Source: Pseudomonas citri (GTDB lineage: Bacteria > Pseudomonadota > Gammaproteobacteria > Pseudomonadales > Pseudomonadaceae). From it: a stretch of DNA of 32,659 bases. Both the position numbers and the translations under genes were made by a program. Positions 15,339 through 23,446 of the stretch are shown piece by piece. The stretch is taken from NCBI RefSeq assembly GCF_025336485.1, contig NZ_JAODAB010000042.1:1-32659 (forward strand), written 5' to 3'. Position 1 is the stretch's first letter; every line of letters starts with the position of its first letter. The notes beneath the pieces were generated by a model. That model was not told the origin of the DNA and ran no database searches. It was given only the letters and a program-made list of their open reading frames with translations.

Positions 15339-15539
15339 ATGAGTCTGAAATGGGTTGATGTGCTGGAAATCGCTATCCAATTGGCTGAATCCAAGCCAGA
15401 GGTAGACCCCCGTTACGTGAACTTCGTCGATCTGCACCAATGGGTGTTGGCATTGCCGGGGTTCAGCGATGATCCGAGCCGAGGTGGCGAGAAAGTGCTT
15501 GAAGCCATTCAAGCCGCCTGGATCGACGAGGCAGACTGA
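15339..15539 (+). CDS. iscX: ISC accessory protein IscX
   Basis: IscX is a small acidic protein that binds IscS and iron and modulates cluster assembly. The 66-aa product has the family pattern: W near residue 5, AIQLAESKPEVDPRYVNF, then DLHQWVLALPGFSDDP and an acidic C-terminus (WIDEAD). GGAAAG precedes the ATG. It is the last gene of the isc operon; a terminator follows 33 bases after its stop. Confidence 0.97.
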   Translation: MSLKWVDVLEIAIQLAESKPEVDPRYVNFVDLHQWVLALPGFSDDPSRGGEKVLEAIQAAWIDEAD

Positions 15540-15556
15540 GTCCGCATCGTACGCAG

Positions 15557-15586
15557 TTAGGCAATACCCACGAACCCGCGTATAAT
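15557..15586 (+). promoter_or_regulatory. Candidate ndk promoter within the terminator
   Basis: TATAAT at 15581-15586 is an exact -10, with TTAGGC (15557-15562) as a weak -35 at an 18-bp spacing. The start would be near 15593, about 39 bases before the ndk ATG. Confidence 0.5.
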
Positions 15587-15603
15587 TCGCGGGTTTAATT
15601 TTT
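15573..15603 (+). terminator. Terminator of the isc operon, overlapping a -10 element
   Basis: The 8-bp stem AACCCGCG (15573-15580) with CGCGGGTT (15588-15595) is followed by TAATTTTT. The 7-nt loop is TATAATT, which holds a perfect -10 hexamer. Confidence 0.75.
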
Positions 15604-15631
15604 CGCAAATTACCGTTTCTGGAGTTACACC

Positions 15632-16057
15632 ATGGCTGTTCAACGTACTTTCTCCATCATCAAGCCTGACGCCGTTGCTAAAAACGTGATCGGCAAGATC
15701 GTTACCCGTTTCGAAGACGCTGGCCTGCGCGTTGTAGCTTCGAAAATGAAGCAACTGTCCAAGGCCGAAGCCGAAGGCTTCTACGCTGAGCACAGCGAAC
15801 GCGGTTTCTTCGGTGAACTGGTTGCCTTCATGACTTCCGGCCCGGTTGTCGTTCAGGTGCTGGAAGGCGAAAACGCTATCGCTCGCAACCGTGAGCTGAT
15901 GGGCGCCACCAACCCTAAAGAAGCTGCTGCCGGCACCATCCGTGCTGACTTCGCCCAGTCCATCGACGCCAACGCCGTTCACGGTTCGGACTCCGAAGCC
16001 GCTGCTGCTCGCGAAATCGCTTACTTTTTCTCCGCTACTGAAGTAACCACTCGCTAA
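15632..16057 (+). CDS. ndk: Nucleoside diphosphate kinase
   Basis: Ndk equilibrates nucleoside di- and triphosphates through a phospho-histidine. The 141-aa protein has Lys11 in IIKPDAV, the Arg/Thr loop around ERGFFGELVAFM and RNRELMGATNP, and the catalytic His117 in NAVHGSDS, all at the usual numbers. CTGGAG precedes the ATG. The gene probably has its own promoter, so it can be expressed independently of the isc operon. Confidence 0.98.
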   Translation: MAVQRTFSIIKPDAVAKNVIGKIVTRFEDAGLRVVASKMKQLSKAEAEGFYAEHSERGFFGELVAFMTSGPVVVQVLEGENAIARNRELMGATNPKEAAAGTIRADFAQSIDANAVHGSDSEAAAAREIAYFFSATEVTTR

Positions 16058-16085
16058 GCCCAGGCTTTTGAGTGAAGGTGAACCC

Positions 16086-17234
16086 ATGACTACATCGAAC
16101 GGCAAAACCAACCTGTTGGGCCTGACCCAGCCGGAAATGGAGAAATTCTTCGACTCGATCGGGGAGAAGCGTTTCCGTGCCGGTCAGGTGATGAAATGGA
16201 TTCACCACTTTGGCGTCGACGACTTCGACGCCATGACGAATGTCGGCAAGGCCTTGCGCGAAAAGCTCAAGGCTGTTGCCGAGATTCGCGGGCCCGAAGT
16301 GGTCAGCCAGGACATTTCCAGCGACGGCACCCGCAAGTGGGTGGTGCGCGTGGCGTCCGGCAGCTGCGTCGAGACCGTCTACATTCCCCAGGGCAAACGC
16401 GGCACCTTGTGCGTTTCGTCCCAGGCAGGCTGTGCCCTGGATTGCAGTTTCTGCTCCACCGGCAAGCAAGGTTTCAATAGCAACCTCACCGCCGCCGAAG
16501 TGATCGGCCAGGTGTGGATTGCCAACAAATCCTTTGGCAGCGTCCCGGCGACCATCGACCGTGCCATCACCAACGTGGTGATGATGGGCATGGGTGAGCC
16601 GCTGCTGAACTTCGACAACGTCATCGCCGCCATGCATTTGATGATGGATGACCTGGGCTATGGCATCTCCAAGCGCCGGGTGACCCTGTCCACCTCCGGC
16701 GTGGTGCCGATGATCGATGAGCTGGCCAAGCACATCGACGTCTCCCTGGCGTTGTCGCTGCACGCACCCAATGACGCATTGCGTAACCAATTGGTGCCGA
16801 TCAACAAGAAGTATCCGCTTAAGATGTTGCTCGATTCCTGCCAGCGCTACATGTCGGCCCTGGGCGAGAAGCGCGTGCTGACCATCGAGTACACCTTGCT
16901 CAAGGATGTGAACGACAAGCTCGAACATGCGGTCGAGATGATCGAGCTGCTCAAGGACATTCCGTGCAAGATCAACCTGATCCCGTTCAACCCGTTCCCG
17001 CATTCCGGTTACGAGCGTCCGAGCAACAATGCGATTCGTCGCTTCCAGGATCAGCTTCATCACGCGGGCTTCAATGTCACTGTGCGCACCACCCGGGGCG
17101 AGGACATCGATGCCGCGTGTGGCCAATTGGTCGGACAGGTGCTGGACCGCACCCGTCGCAGTGAACGCTACATTGCCGTGCGCGAGTTGAACGCCGCGGA
17201 CGATGCGGCGCAAAACGCTGCGAACAGTCACTAA
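16086..17234 (+). CDS. rlmN: Dual-specificity RNA methyltransferase RlmN
   Basis: RlmN is a radical SAM enzyme that makes 2-methyladenosine at A2503 of 23S rRNA and A37 of some tRNAs. The 382-aa product has the CX3CX2C cluster motif (Cys116, Cys120, Cys123 in AGCALDCSFCSTGKQG), the methyl-carrying cysteine Cys345 in DAACGQL and its partner Cys109 in TLCVSSQ. MGMGEPLLNFDNV is the SAM-binding GEP motif. The ATG at 16086 has AAGGTG at 16076-16081; a TTG six codons earlier is less likely. Its [4Fe-4S] cluster depends on the isc genes just upstream. Confidence 0.97.
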   Translation: MTTSNGKTNLLGLTQPEMEKFFDSIGEKRFRAGQVMKWIHHFGVDDFDAMTNVGKALREKLKAVAEIRGPEVVSQDISSDGTRKWVVRVASGSCVETVYIPQGKRGTLCVSSQAGCALDCSFCSTGKQGFNSNLTAAEVIGQVWIANKSFGSVPATIDRAITNVVMMGMGEPLLNFDNVIAAMHLMMDDLGYGISKRRVTLSTSGVVPMIDELAKHIDVSLALSLHAPNDALRNQLVPINKKYPLKMLLDSCQRYMSALGEKRVLTIEYTLLKDVNDKLEHAVEMIELLKDIPCKINLIPFNPFPHSGYERPSNNAIRRFQDQLHHAGFNVTVRTTRGEDIDAACGQLVGQVLDRTRRSERYIAVRELNAADDAAQNAANSH

Positions 17235-17246
17235 GAGAGGAACTCT

Positions 17247-18005
17247 ATGTCCCTGCGCTTCGCGCTCATCTTGCTGTTGGCCGGGCTGTGCTCCGGTTGT
17301 GTCCTGTCGGGTGACTACAACCCGATGAAGACCAGCAAAGGGCGCGACGAGGCTCGCGTGGCCTATGTGCAACTGGGCATCGGCTACCTGCAGCAGGGCA
17401 TGACCGAGCGCGCCAAGGTCCCGCTCAAGAAAGCCCTGGAGCTGGATGACGCCGATGCCGACGCCAACGCGGCCCTGGCCCTGGTGTTCCAGGCGGAGCT
17501 GGAGCCCGAGTTGGCCGACCAGCATTTTCGCAAGGCGCTGTCCGCCCGGCCGCAAGACGCGCGGATCCTGAACAACTACGGCAGCTTCCTGTTCGAGCAG
17601 GCCCGCTACAAGGACGCCTACGAGCGTTTCGAGCAGGCTGCCGCCGACACCCTTTATCCCGAGCGTTCGCGGGTTTTCGAGAACCTCGGCCTGACGGCCG
17701 CGAAACTCGGCCAGCGTGACCTGGCCCGCCAGCAACTGGAAAAAGCGCTGCGGCTCAACCGCCAGCAACCGCAGGCGTTGCTGGAAATGGCTGAGTTGTC
17801 CTACGAAGACAGGCATTATGTGCCCGCGCGGGACTACTACGAACGTTTTAGCCTGCTGAGCGAGCAAAATGCACGTAGTCTGTTGCTCGGCGTTCGGCTC
17901 GCCCATGTATTTGAAGATCGCGACAAGGCTGCCAGTTACGGCCTGCAACTCAAAAGACTCTATCCCGGTACGCCGGAATATCAGCAATACCTGTCGGAGC
18001 AATGA
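17247..18005 (+). CDS. pilF: Type IV pilus pilotin PilF (PilW-like), TPR lipoprotein
   Basis: PilF is the outer-membrane lipoprotein that helps the secretin PilQ reach the outer membrane and assemble for type IV pili. The 252-aa product has a lipoprotein signal peptide with lipobox LCSGC (Cys18), followed by TPR repeats across residues 35-245 (for example YVQLGIGYLQQGMTERAKVPLKKALELD). The position between rlmN and rodZ is the standard pseudomonad location of pilF. GAGAGGAA precedes the ATG. Its stop overlaps the rodZ start by 4 bp. No other pilus genes are in the window. Confidence 0.93.
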   Translation: MSLRFALILLLAGLCSGCVLSGDYNPMKTSKGRDEARVAYVQLGIGYLQQGMTERAKVPLKKALELDDADADANAALALVFQAELEPELADQHFRKALSARPQDARILNNYGSFLFEQARYKDAYERFEQAAADTLYPERSRVFENLGLTAAKLGQRDLARQQLEKALRLNRQQPQALLEMAELSYEDRHYVPARDYYERFSLLSEQNARSLLLGVRLAHVFEDRDKAASYGLQLKRLYPGTPEYQQYLSEQ

Positions 18006-19051
18006 TGAAAGCGGCGCATCCTGAAGTTGTAGCAGCGACTCGCGTAAATCCCGGTGAGACCCTGCGTCAAGCCCGCGAAAGCAATGGTTGGTCGCTGGCC
18101 CAAGTGGCCCTCAAGCTCAATCTCACCGTGGCTTCCCTGAGCAATCTGGAAGCGGGCGCGTTCGACAAGTTGCCTGGGCATACCTTCGCCCGGGGCTACA
18201 TCCGCGCCTATGCCAAGTTGCTCGATATGGACCAGACCGTGCTGGTCCAGCAATTCGACCAATACACCGGTTCCGACGCCCAGGGCAGCAGCGTGCACAG
18301 CCTGGGTCGCATTGAAGAGCCGGTTCGCGTTTCCCACACCATTCTGCGAATCGTCAGCCTGTTGTTGCTGATCGCCGTGATCGGTGGCGGTTTCGTCTGG
18401 TGGCAGGATCAGACCTCCTTGCGCAACAAGGAACCGGTCGCGCTGGCGCCTGAGCACGTCGAAGTCGAAGGGGCCGATGGCACCACCCGCATCCATCCGC
18501 TGGACGAGCCGGAAGACCAGGCCGTCGTGGATGGCCAGGCCGCGGGCGAAACCACCCTGGCGTTGCCCCAGGATCAGGACAGCGCCGACAGCGCTGCCGG
18601 TGCCGAACCGACTGCCCCCGCTGGCCCGGCCACTGCGCCTGTCGCCCCGGCTACTCCTGTCGCCCCGGCGTCCCCGGCGCCGACCACCAGCGCACCGGTT
18701 GCCGCTACACCAGCCGTGCACGCTACGCCAGCGCCGGTTGCACCAGCGGCTCCAGCCGCTCCCGTTGCCCCGGCAGCGGCGGTTGCTCCCGCAACGCCGC
18801 CAATGGCCGGCGAAGGCCAGGTACAGATTCAATTCACGGCCGATTGCTGGACGCAGATCACCGACGGCAACGGCAAGGTGCTGTTCAGTGGTCTCAAGCG
18901 CAAGGGCGACAGCACGTCCGTCAACGGCAAGCCACCGTTTGCCGTGCGCCTGGGCTACGCCCGTGGCGCGCAGGTCAGCTACAACGGCCAACCGGTCGAC
19001 GTGGCTCCGTTCACCAGTGGCGAGACTGCTCGCCTGAAGTTGGGTCAATAA
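18002..19051 (+). CDS. rodZ: Cytoskeleton protein RodZ
   Basis: RodZ links MreB filaments to the membrane and helps set rod shape. The 349-aa protein has an N-terminal helix-turn-helix domain (about 15-85, RQARESNGWSLAQVALKLNL), one transmembrane segment (114-134), a long periplasmic Ala/Pro linker (about 197-262) and a C-terminal DUF4115 domain (about 270-349, VQIQFTADCWTQITDGNG). The linker consists of short degenerate repeats built from AP, PV and PA, with matching base repeats (GCCCCGGC and similar), so it may vary in length between strains. ATG at 18002 overlaps pilF; a second ATG is the next codon. Confidence 0.93.
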   Translation: MMKAAHPEVVAATRVNPGETLRQARESNGWSLAQVALKLNLTVASLSNLEAGAFDKLPGHTFARGYIRAYAKLLDMDQTVLVQQFDQYTGSDAQGSSVHSLGRIEEPVRVSHTILRIVSLLLLIAVIGGGFVWWQDQTSLRNKEPVALAPEHVEVEGADGTTRIHPLDEPEDQAVVDGQAAGETTLALPQDQDSADSAAGAEPTAPAGPATAPVAPATPVAPASPAPTTSAPVAATPAVHATPAPVAPAAPAAPVAPAAAVAPATPPMAGEGQVQIQFTADCWTQITDGNGKVLFSGLKRKGDSTSVNGKPPFAVRLGYARGAQVSYNGQPVDVAPFTSGETARLKLGQ

Positions 19052-19054
19052 GTC

Positions 19055-20164
19055 ATGCACGGCGAATCTCCAATCAAGCGTCGCGAATCCCGAAAGATCT
19101 GGGTCGGCAACGTGCCTGTGGGCGGCGATGCGCCTATCGCTGTCCAGAGCATGACCAACAGCGACACCAATGACGTGGCCGCCACGGTCGCCCAGATCAA
19201 CCGCCTGGAAGCCGCCGGTGTCGACATCGTGCGGGTTTCCGTGCCGGACATGGACGCCGCCGAGGCGTTCGGCAAGATCAAGCAGTTGGTCAAGGTTCCC
19301 TTGGTCGCCGACATCCATTTCGACTACCGGATCGCTCTGCGCGTGGCCGAGTTGGGCGTGGATTGCCTGCGCATCAACCCGGGCAACATCGGTCGTGAGG
19401 ACCGCGTGCGCGCGGTGGTGGACGCCGCCCGCGACCGGGGCATCCCGATCCGCATCGGCGTCAACGCCGGCTCCCTGGAAAAAGACCTGCAAAAGAAATA
19501 CGGCGAGCCGACCCCCGCGGCGCTGGTGGAATCGGCCCTGCGTCATGTCGAGCACCTCGAGCGCCTGAATTTCCAGGATTTCAAAGTCAGCGTGAAAGCC
19601 TCCGACGTGTTCATGGCCGTCGAAGCCTACCGCCTGCTGGCCAAGGAAATCGTCCAGCCGTTGCACTTGGGTATCACCGAAGCCGGTGGGTTGCGCTCGG
19701 GTACGGTGAAATCTGCCGTCGGCCTCGGTATGCTGCTCGCCGAAGGGATTGGCGATACCATTCGCATCTCGTTGGCGGCCGATCCGGTCGAGGAAGTGAA
19801 AGTCGGTTACGACATTCTCAAATCCCTGCACTTGCGTTCCCGTGGTATCAACTTCATCGCCTGCCCGAGTTGCTCGCGGCAGAACTTCGATGTGGTCAAG
19901 ACCATGAACGAGCTGGAAGGGCGCCTCGAAGACCTGCTGGTGCCGCTGGATGTCGCGGTGATCGGTTGTGTGGTCAACGGCCCGGGCGAAGCCAAGGAGG
20001 CCCATATAGGCCTGACGGGCGGTACGCCGAACCTGATTTACATCGACGGCAAGCCGTCGCAGAAGTTGACGAATGACAATCTGGTGGACGAGCTGGAAAA
20101 GCTGATCCGCGAGAAAGCGGCCGAGAAGGTCGAAGCCGACGCAGCACTCATCGCCCGCGGCTGA
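19055..20164 (+). CDS. ispG: 4-hydroxy-3-methylbut-2-en-1-yl diphosphate synthase IspG
   Basis: IspG reduces MEcPP to HMBPP in the MEP isoprenoid pathway. The 369-aa product is the two-domain bacterial form: a TIM barrel (about 1-260) and a [4Fe-4S] domain with ligands Cys270, Cys273 and Cys305, plus the glutamate Glu312, in CPSCSRQNFD and IGCVVNGPGEAKE, at the E. coli numbering. The start follows rodZ by 3 bp and lacks an obvious strong Shine-Dalgarno. It is another client of the upstream ISC system. hisS begins 25 bp after its stop. Confidence 0.97.
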   Translation: MHGESPIKRRESRKIWVGNVPVGGDAPIAVQSMTNSDTNDVAATVAQINRLEAAGVDIVRVSVPDMDAAEAFGKIKQLVKVPLVADIHFDYRIALRVAELGVDCLRINPGNIGREDRVRAVVDAARDRGIPIRIGVNAGSLEKDLQKKYGEPTPAALVESALRHVEHLERLNFQDFKVSVKASDVFMAVEAYRLLAKEIVQPLHLGITEAGGLRSGTVKSAVGLGMLLAEGIGDTIRISLAADPVEEVKVGYDILKSLHLRSRGINFIACPSCSRQNFDVVKTMNELEGRLEDLLVPLDVAVIGCVVNGPGEAKEAHIGLTGGTPNLIYIDGKPSQKLTNDNLVDELEKLIREKAAEKVEADAALIARG

Positions 20165-20189
20165 TCGAACGAATTTTTAAGGATTATCT

Positions 20190-21479
20190 GTGAGCAAGTC
20201 CCTGCAAGCCATCCGTGGCATGAACGACATCCTGCCCGAGCAGACGCCCCTGTGGCGCTATTTCGAGGGCACCGTGGCACGTTTGCTGGATAACTACGGT
20301 TATCGGCAGATCCGCATGCCGATCGTCGAGTTCACCGAGCTGTTCAAGCGCTCCATCGGTGAAGTGACCGACATCGTCGAAAAAGAGATGTACACCTTCG
20401 ACGACCGCAACGGCGATTCGCTGACCTTGCGCCCCGAAGGCACGGCGTCGTGCGTGCGTGCGGTGCTTGAGCACGGCATCAGCGGCGGCGGCCAGGTACA
20501 GAAACTCTGGTACATCGGCCCGATGTTCCGTCACGAGCGTCCGCAAAAAGGTCGTTATCGCCAGTTCCACCAGATCGGCCTGGAAGTCTTCAACCTCGAA
20601 GGTCCGGACATCGATGCCGAGCTGATCGTCATGACTTGGCGCCTGTGGGGTGAGCTGGGCCTGCGCGATGCGGTCAAGCTCGAACTCAACAGCCTGGGCA
20701 CCAGCGAGTCGCGGGCGCGCTACCGCGATGCCTTGGTGCAGTTCCTGTCCGCTCACGTGGACAAGCTGGACGAAGACAGCCAGCGCCGCCTGAAGACCAA
20801 CCCGCTGCGGGTGCTGGACACCAAGAACGCCGACACCCAGGCGATCCTGGTCGATGCGCCGAAGATGGCCGACTACCTCGACGACGAGTCCCGCCAGCAC
20901 TTCGAGGGGCTCAAGGCGCGCCTGGATGCCGCTGGTATTCCTTATGTGCTCAACCCGAAGCTGGTTCGCGGGCTGGACTACTACAGCAAGACCGTTTTCG
21001 AATGGGTTACCGACAAGCTCGGCGCCCAGGGCACCGTGTGCGCCGGGGGGCGCTACGATGGCCTCGTCGAGCAGATGGGTGGCAAGCCGACCCCTGGTGT
21101 TGGCTTCGCCATGGGCATCGAGCGCTTGGTGTTGATGCTCGAAGCGTTGGACAAGGTTCCAGAAGAGCTTTCCCGCCAGGTTGATGTTTACCTGTGCGCG
21201 TTTGGCGAAGCAGCGGAGCTGGCGGCCCTGGCGTTGAGCGAGCGGGTCCGCGACCAGTTGCCCAACCTGCGCCTGCAGATCAACGCCGGCGCCGGCAGCT
21301 TCAAGAGCCAGTTCAAGAAGGCCGACAAGAGCGGTGCGCTGTACGCACTGATCCTGGGTGACGACGAACTGGCCCAACAAGTGGTAGGTTTCAAACCCCT
21401 GCGTGGCCAGGGCGAACAACAAAGCATTGCCTGGGATGCGCTTGCAGCACACCTGGCCACCTGCGTCGTGCAGGGTTGA
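20190..21479 (+). CDS. hisS: Histidyl-tRNA synthetase
   Basis: HisS is the class II synthetase that charges tRNA-His. The 429-aa protein has motif 2 (FRHERPQKGRYRQFHQIG, 113-130), the histidine-binding RPEGTA (81-86), the HisA signature RGLDYYSKTVFE (about 257-268), GGRYDGL and motif 3 (GVGFAMGIERL), then the anticodon-binding domain. The start is GTG at 20190, supported by AAGGA at 20179-20183 and the family N-terminus (SKSLQAIRGMNDILP). Confidence 0.97.
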   Translation: MSKSLQAIRGMNDILPEQTPLWRYFEGTVARLLDNYGYRQIRMPIVEFTELFKRSIGEVTDIVEKEMYTFDDRNGDSLTLRPEGTASCVRAVLEHGISGGGQVQKLWYIGPMFRHERPQKGRYRQFHQIGLEVFNLEGPDIDAELIVMTWRLWGELGLRDAVKLELNSLGTSESRARYRDALVQFLSAHVDKLDEDSQRRLKTNPLRVLDTKNADTQAILVDAPKMADYLDDESRQHFEGLKARLDAAGIPYVLNPKLVRGLDYYSKTVFEWVTDKLGAQGTVCAGGRYDGLVEQMGGKPTPGVGFAMGIERLVLMLEALDKVPEELSRQVDVYLCAFGEAAELAALALSERVRDQLPNLRLQINAGAGSFKSQFKKADKSGALYALILGDDELAQQVVGFKPLRGQGEQQSIAWDALAAHLATCVVQG

Positions 21480-21519
21480 AGCTGTCAAACAGCCGAATTA
21501 GCGATTAAGGAGTATTGGG

Positions 21520-22161
21520 GTGTCGAGTACCGAAGATGAACAGCTGGCGGATTTGAAGGACTGGTGGACGCGCAACGGCAAGCCGCTGGTCACTGGCGGC
21601 CTGTTGGCGCTGGTCATCGTGTTCGGCTGGCAGGCGTTCCAGAAATATCAGAGCAACCAGGCGCAAGGCGCCTCGGTGCTCTATCAGCAATTGCTGGAAA
21701 CCACCTTGACCCCGGATGGCAAGCCTGACGCTGCCCGTGTGGCGGACCTGGCCGGCAAGCTCGACAAGGAATTCGGCGGTACGGCCTACGCGCAATACGG
21801 TCATCTGTTCGTGGCCAAGGTCGCGGTGGACAGCGGCAAGCTCGATGATGCCGCGAGCGAGTTGAAGGCCATCGTCGACAAGCCGGCCAATCCGACCCTG
21901 GGCGAAGTCGCGCGTCAGCGTCTGGCCCAGGTACTGGCGGCGCAGAACAAGGTCGAAGAAGCGTTGAAGCTGCTCGACGGCGATGCCGATAAAGCCTTCC
22001 TGGCCACTCGTGAAGAGCTCAAGGGCGACTTGCTGGTACAACTGGGTCGCGCCGATGATGCTTACGCGGCTTACCAGAAAGCCAAGGCTGCACTGTCGGA
22101 TGAAGCCGCAGTGGGTGGCCTGCAAATCAAGCTGGACGACCTGGCCAAAGGGGATGCATGA
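21520..22161 (+). CDS. yfgM: Periplasmic chaperone-like protein YfgM (TPR, ancillary SecYEG)
   Basis: YfgM in E. coli associates with SecYEG and the chaperone PpiD at the inner membrane. The 213-aa product has a short cytoplasmic N-terminus (EDEQLADLKDWWTRNGKP), one transmembrane helix (about 23-41) and a periplasmic TPR-like domain (about 50-210). The start is GTG at 21520 with AAGGAG 7 bases upstream. It overlaps bamB by 8 bp if bamB starts at 22154; the hisS-yfgM-bamB-der order is conserved in gammaproteobacteria. Confidence 0.93.
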   Translation: MSSTEDEQLADLKDWWTRNGKPLVTGGLLALVIVFGWQAFQKYQSNQAQGASVLYQQLLETTLTPDGKPDAARVADLAGKLDKEFGGTAYAQYGHLFVAKVAVDSGKLDDAASELKAIVDKPANPTLGEVARQRLAQVLAAQNKVEEALKLLDGDADKAFLATREELKGDLLVQLGRADDAYAAYQKAKAALSDEAAVGGLQIKLDDLAKGDA

Positions 22162-23305
22162 CGTGATCCGTTGGAAACATGCAGCATTGCTGGCCCTGGC
22201 CATTATGGCCGCGGGTTGCAGCAGCAACAGCAAGAAAGAACTGCCGCCGGCCGAACTGACCGATTTCAAGGAAGAAGTCGTACTGCAGAAGCAGTGGAGC
22301 CGTTCCATCGGTGACGGCCAGGGTGAAACCTACAACATGCTGGTGCCGGCCATCGACGGCGACACCATCTATGCTGGCGATGTCACTGGCGTGGTCGAGG
22401 CCCTGGATCGCCTCAACGGCGACGTCAAATGGAAGAAGGATCTCGAACTGCCTGTTTCCGGTGCCGTTGGCGTGGGTTACGGGTTGGTCATGATTGGCAC
22501 GCTCAGGGGTGAGATCGTCGCCCTGGACGCGAGCAACGGCGAAGAGAAATGGCGCGCCCGGGTGACCAGCGAAGTGCTTGCACCGCCGGCTACCAATGGT
22601 GACGTGGTCGTGGTCCAGACTCAGGATGACCGTCTGATCGGCCTCGACGCCGCCACTGGCAACCAGCGCTGGTTGTACGACAGCACCCCGGCGGTGCTGA
22701 CCCTGCGTGGTACCAGCGCTCCGGTGGTGACCAACCGCCTGGCGGTGGCCGGGTTGTCCACCGGTAAAGTGGTGGCCCTGGACATTTCCAACGGCGTGCC
22801 GGTCTGGGAGCAACGCGTTGCCATTCCGCAAGGTCGTTCGGAACTGGAGCGTGTGGTCGACATCGACGGTGGCCTGCTGTTGTCCGGCGGTACGCTGTAC
22901 GTTGCCAGCTACCAGGGTCGCGTTGCGACACTGGACCTGGAAAGCGGCCGTCCGCTGTGGCAACGCGATGCGTCCAGCTACGCCGGTGTCGCCCAGGGTT
23001 TTGGCAGCGTCTACGTGAGCCTGGCTTCGGGTACGGTCGAAGGCGTTGACGAGCGTTCCACCACCGCGTTGTGGAGCAACGACTCCCTGGCCCGTCGTCA
23101 ACTGTCGGCCCCGGAAGTGTTCTCCAGCTACGTTGCAGTGGGTGACCTGGAAGGTTATCTGCACCTGCTCAGCCAGGTGGACGGTCGTTTCGTCGGTCGT
23201 GAGCGCATCGACAGCGACGGCCTGCGTGCCCGTCCGCTGGTGGCGGGCAACATGATCTATGTGTATGGCAACAGCGGCAAACTGGAAGCCCTGACCATCA
23301 AGTAA
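22154..23305 (+). CDS. bamB: Outer membrane protein assembly factor BamB
   Basis: BamB is the lipoprotein beta-propeller of the BAM complex, which inserts outer-membrane proteins. The 383-aa product has a signal peptide with lipobox MAAGC (Cys22) and about eight PQQ-like blades (repeated patterns such as ALDRLNGDVKWKKDL, ALDASNGEEKWRARV and GLDAATGNQRWLYD). I use ATG at 22154 overlapping the end of yfgM; a GTG at 22163 would remove three residues and still leave a good lipoprotein signal. The overlap implies coupling to yfgM. Confidence 0.95.
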   Translation: MHDVIRWKHAALLALAIMAAGCSSNSKKELPPAELTDFKEEVVLQKQWSRSIGDGQGETYNMLVPAIDGDTIYAGDVTGVVEALDRLNGDVKWKKDLELPVSGAVGVGYGLVMIGTLRGEIVALDASNGEEKWRARVTSEVLAPPATNGDVVVVQTQDDRLIGLDAATGNQRWLYDSTPAVLTLRGTSAPVVTNRLAVAGLSTGKVVALDISNGVPVWEQRVAIPQGRSELERVVDIDGGLLLSGGTLYVASYQGRVATLDLESGRPLWQRDASSYAGVAQGFGSVYVSLASGTVEGVDERSTTALWSNDSLARRQLSAPEVFSSYVAVGDLEGYLHLLSQVDGRFVGRERIDSDGLRARPLVAGNMIYVYGNSGKLEALTIK

Positions 23306-23344
23306 GACTATGCTTGGGGCTGATCCCCCAAGCGGCTGCACTTT

Positions 23345-23374
23345 TGTAGGGGCGAGCCCGCTCGCTCCCACAGG
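23345..23374. repeat. Single REP-like palindrome
   Basis: Two 13-base arms around CC, matching at all but two positions, of the type TGTGGGAGCGAGC. It lies in the bamB-der gap just before a terminator-like hairpin and is a different variant from the REPs at 9751 and 24952. Confidence 0.6.
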
Positions 23375-23390
23375 ATTGGCCCCGAGCACC

Positions 23391-23420
23391 AGCCGCTGCC
23401 TCGCAGCGGCTTTTGTATTT
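23391..23420 (+). terminator. Terminator-like hairpin after bamB
   Basis: The 9-bp stem AGCCGCTGC (23391-23399) with its complement (23403-23411), 3-nt loop and TTTTGTATTT tail. der starts 27 bases later, so readthrough or a promoter in this short gap must serve der. Confidence 0.7.
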
Positions 23421-23446
23421 TCTGAAATAACGCAGTGGAGAGCCGC

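Noticed and set aside
13122..15608. An 828-codon open frame antisense to hscA, fdx and iscX
   Set aside because: Same explanation: a codon-bias shadow of three recognised genes on the other strand.
16035..20005. Two antisense open frames of 655 and 674 codons across rlmN, pilF, rodZ and ispG
   Set aside because: They mirror known genes, overlap each other at the edge, and show the low-complexity composition of antisense frames, including a serine/glycine/arginine block opposite the rodZ Ala/Pro linker.
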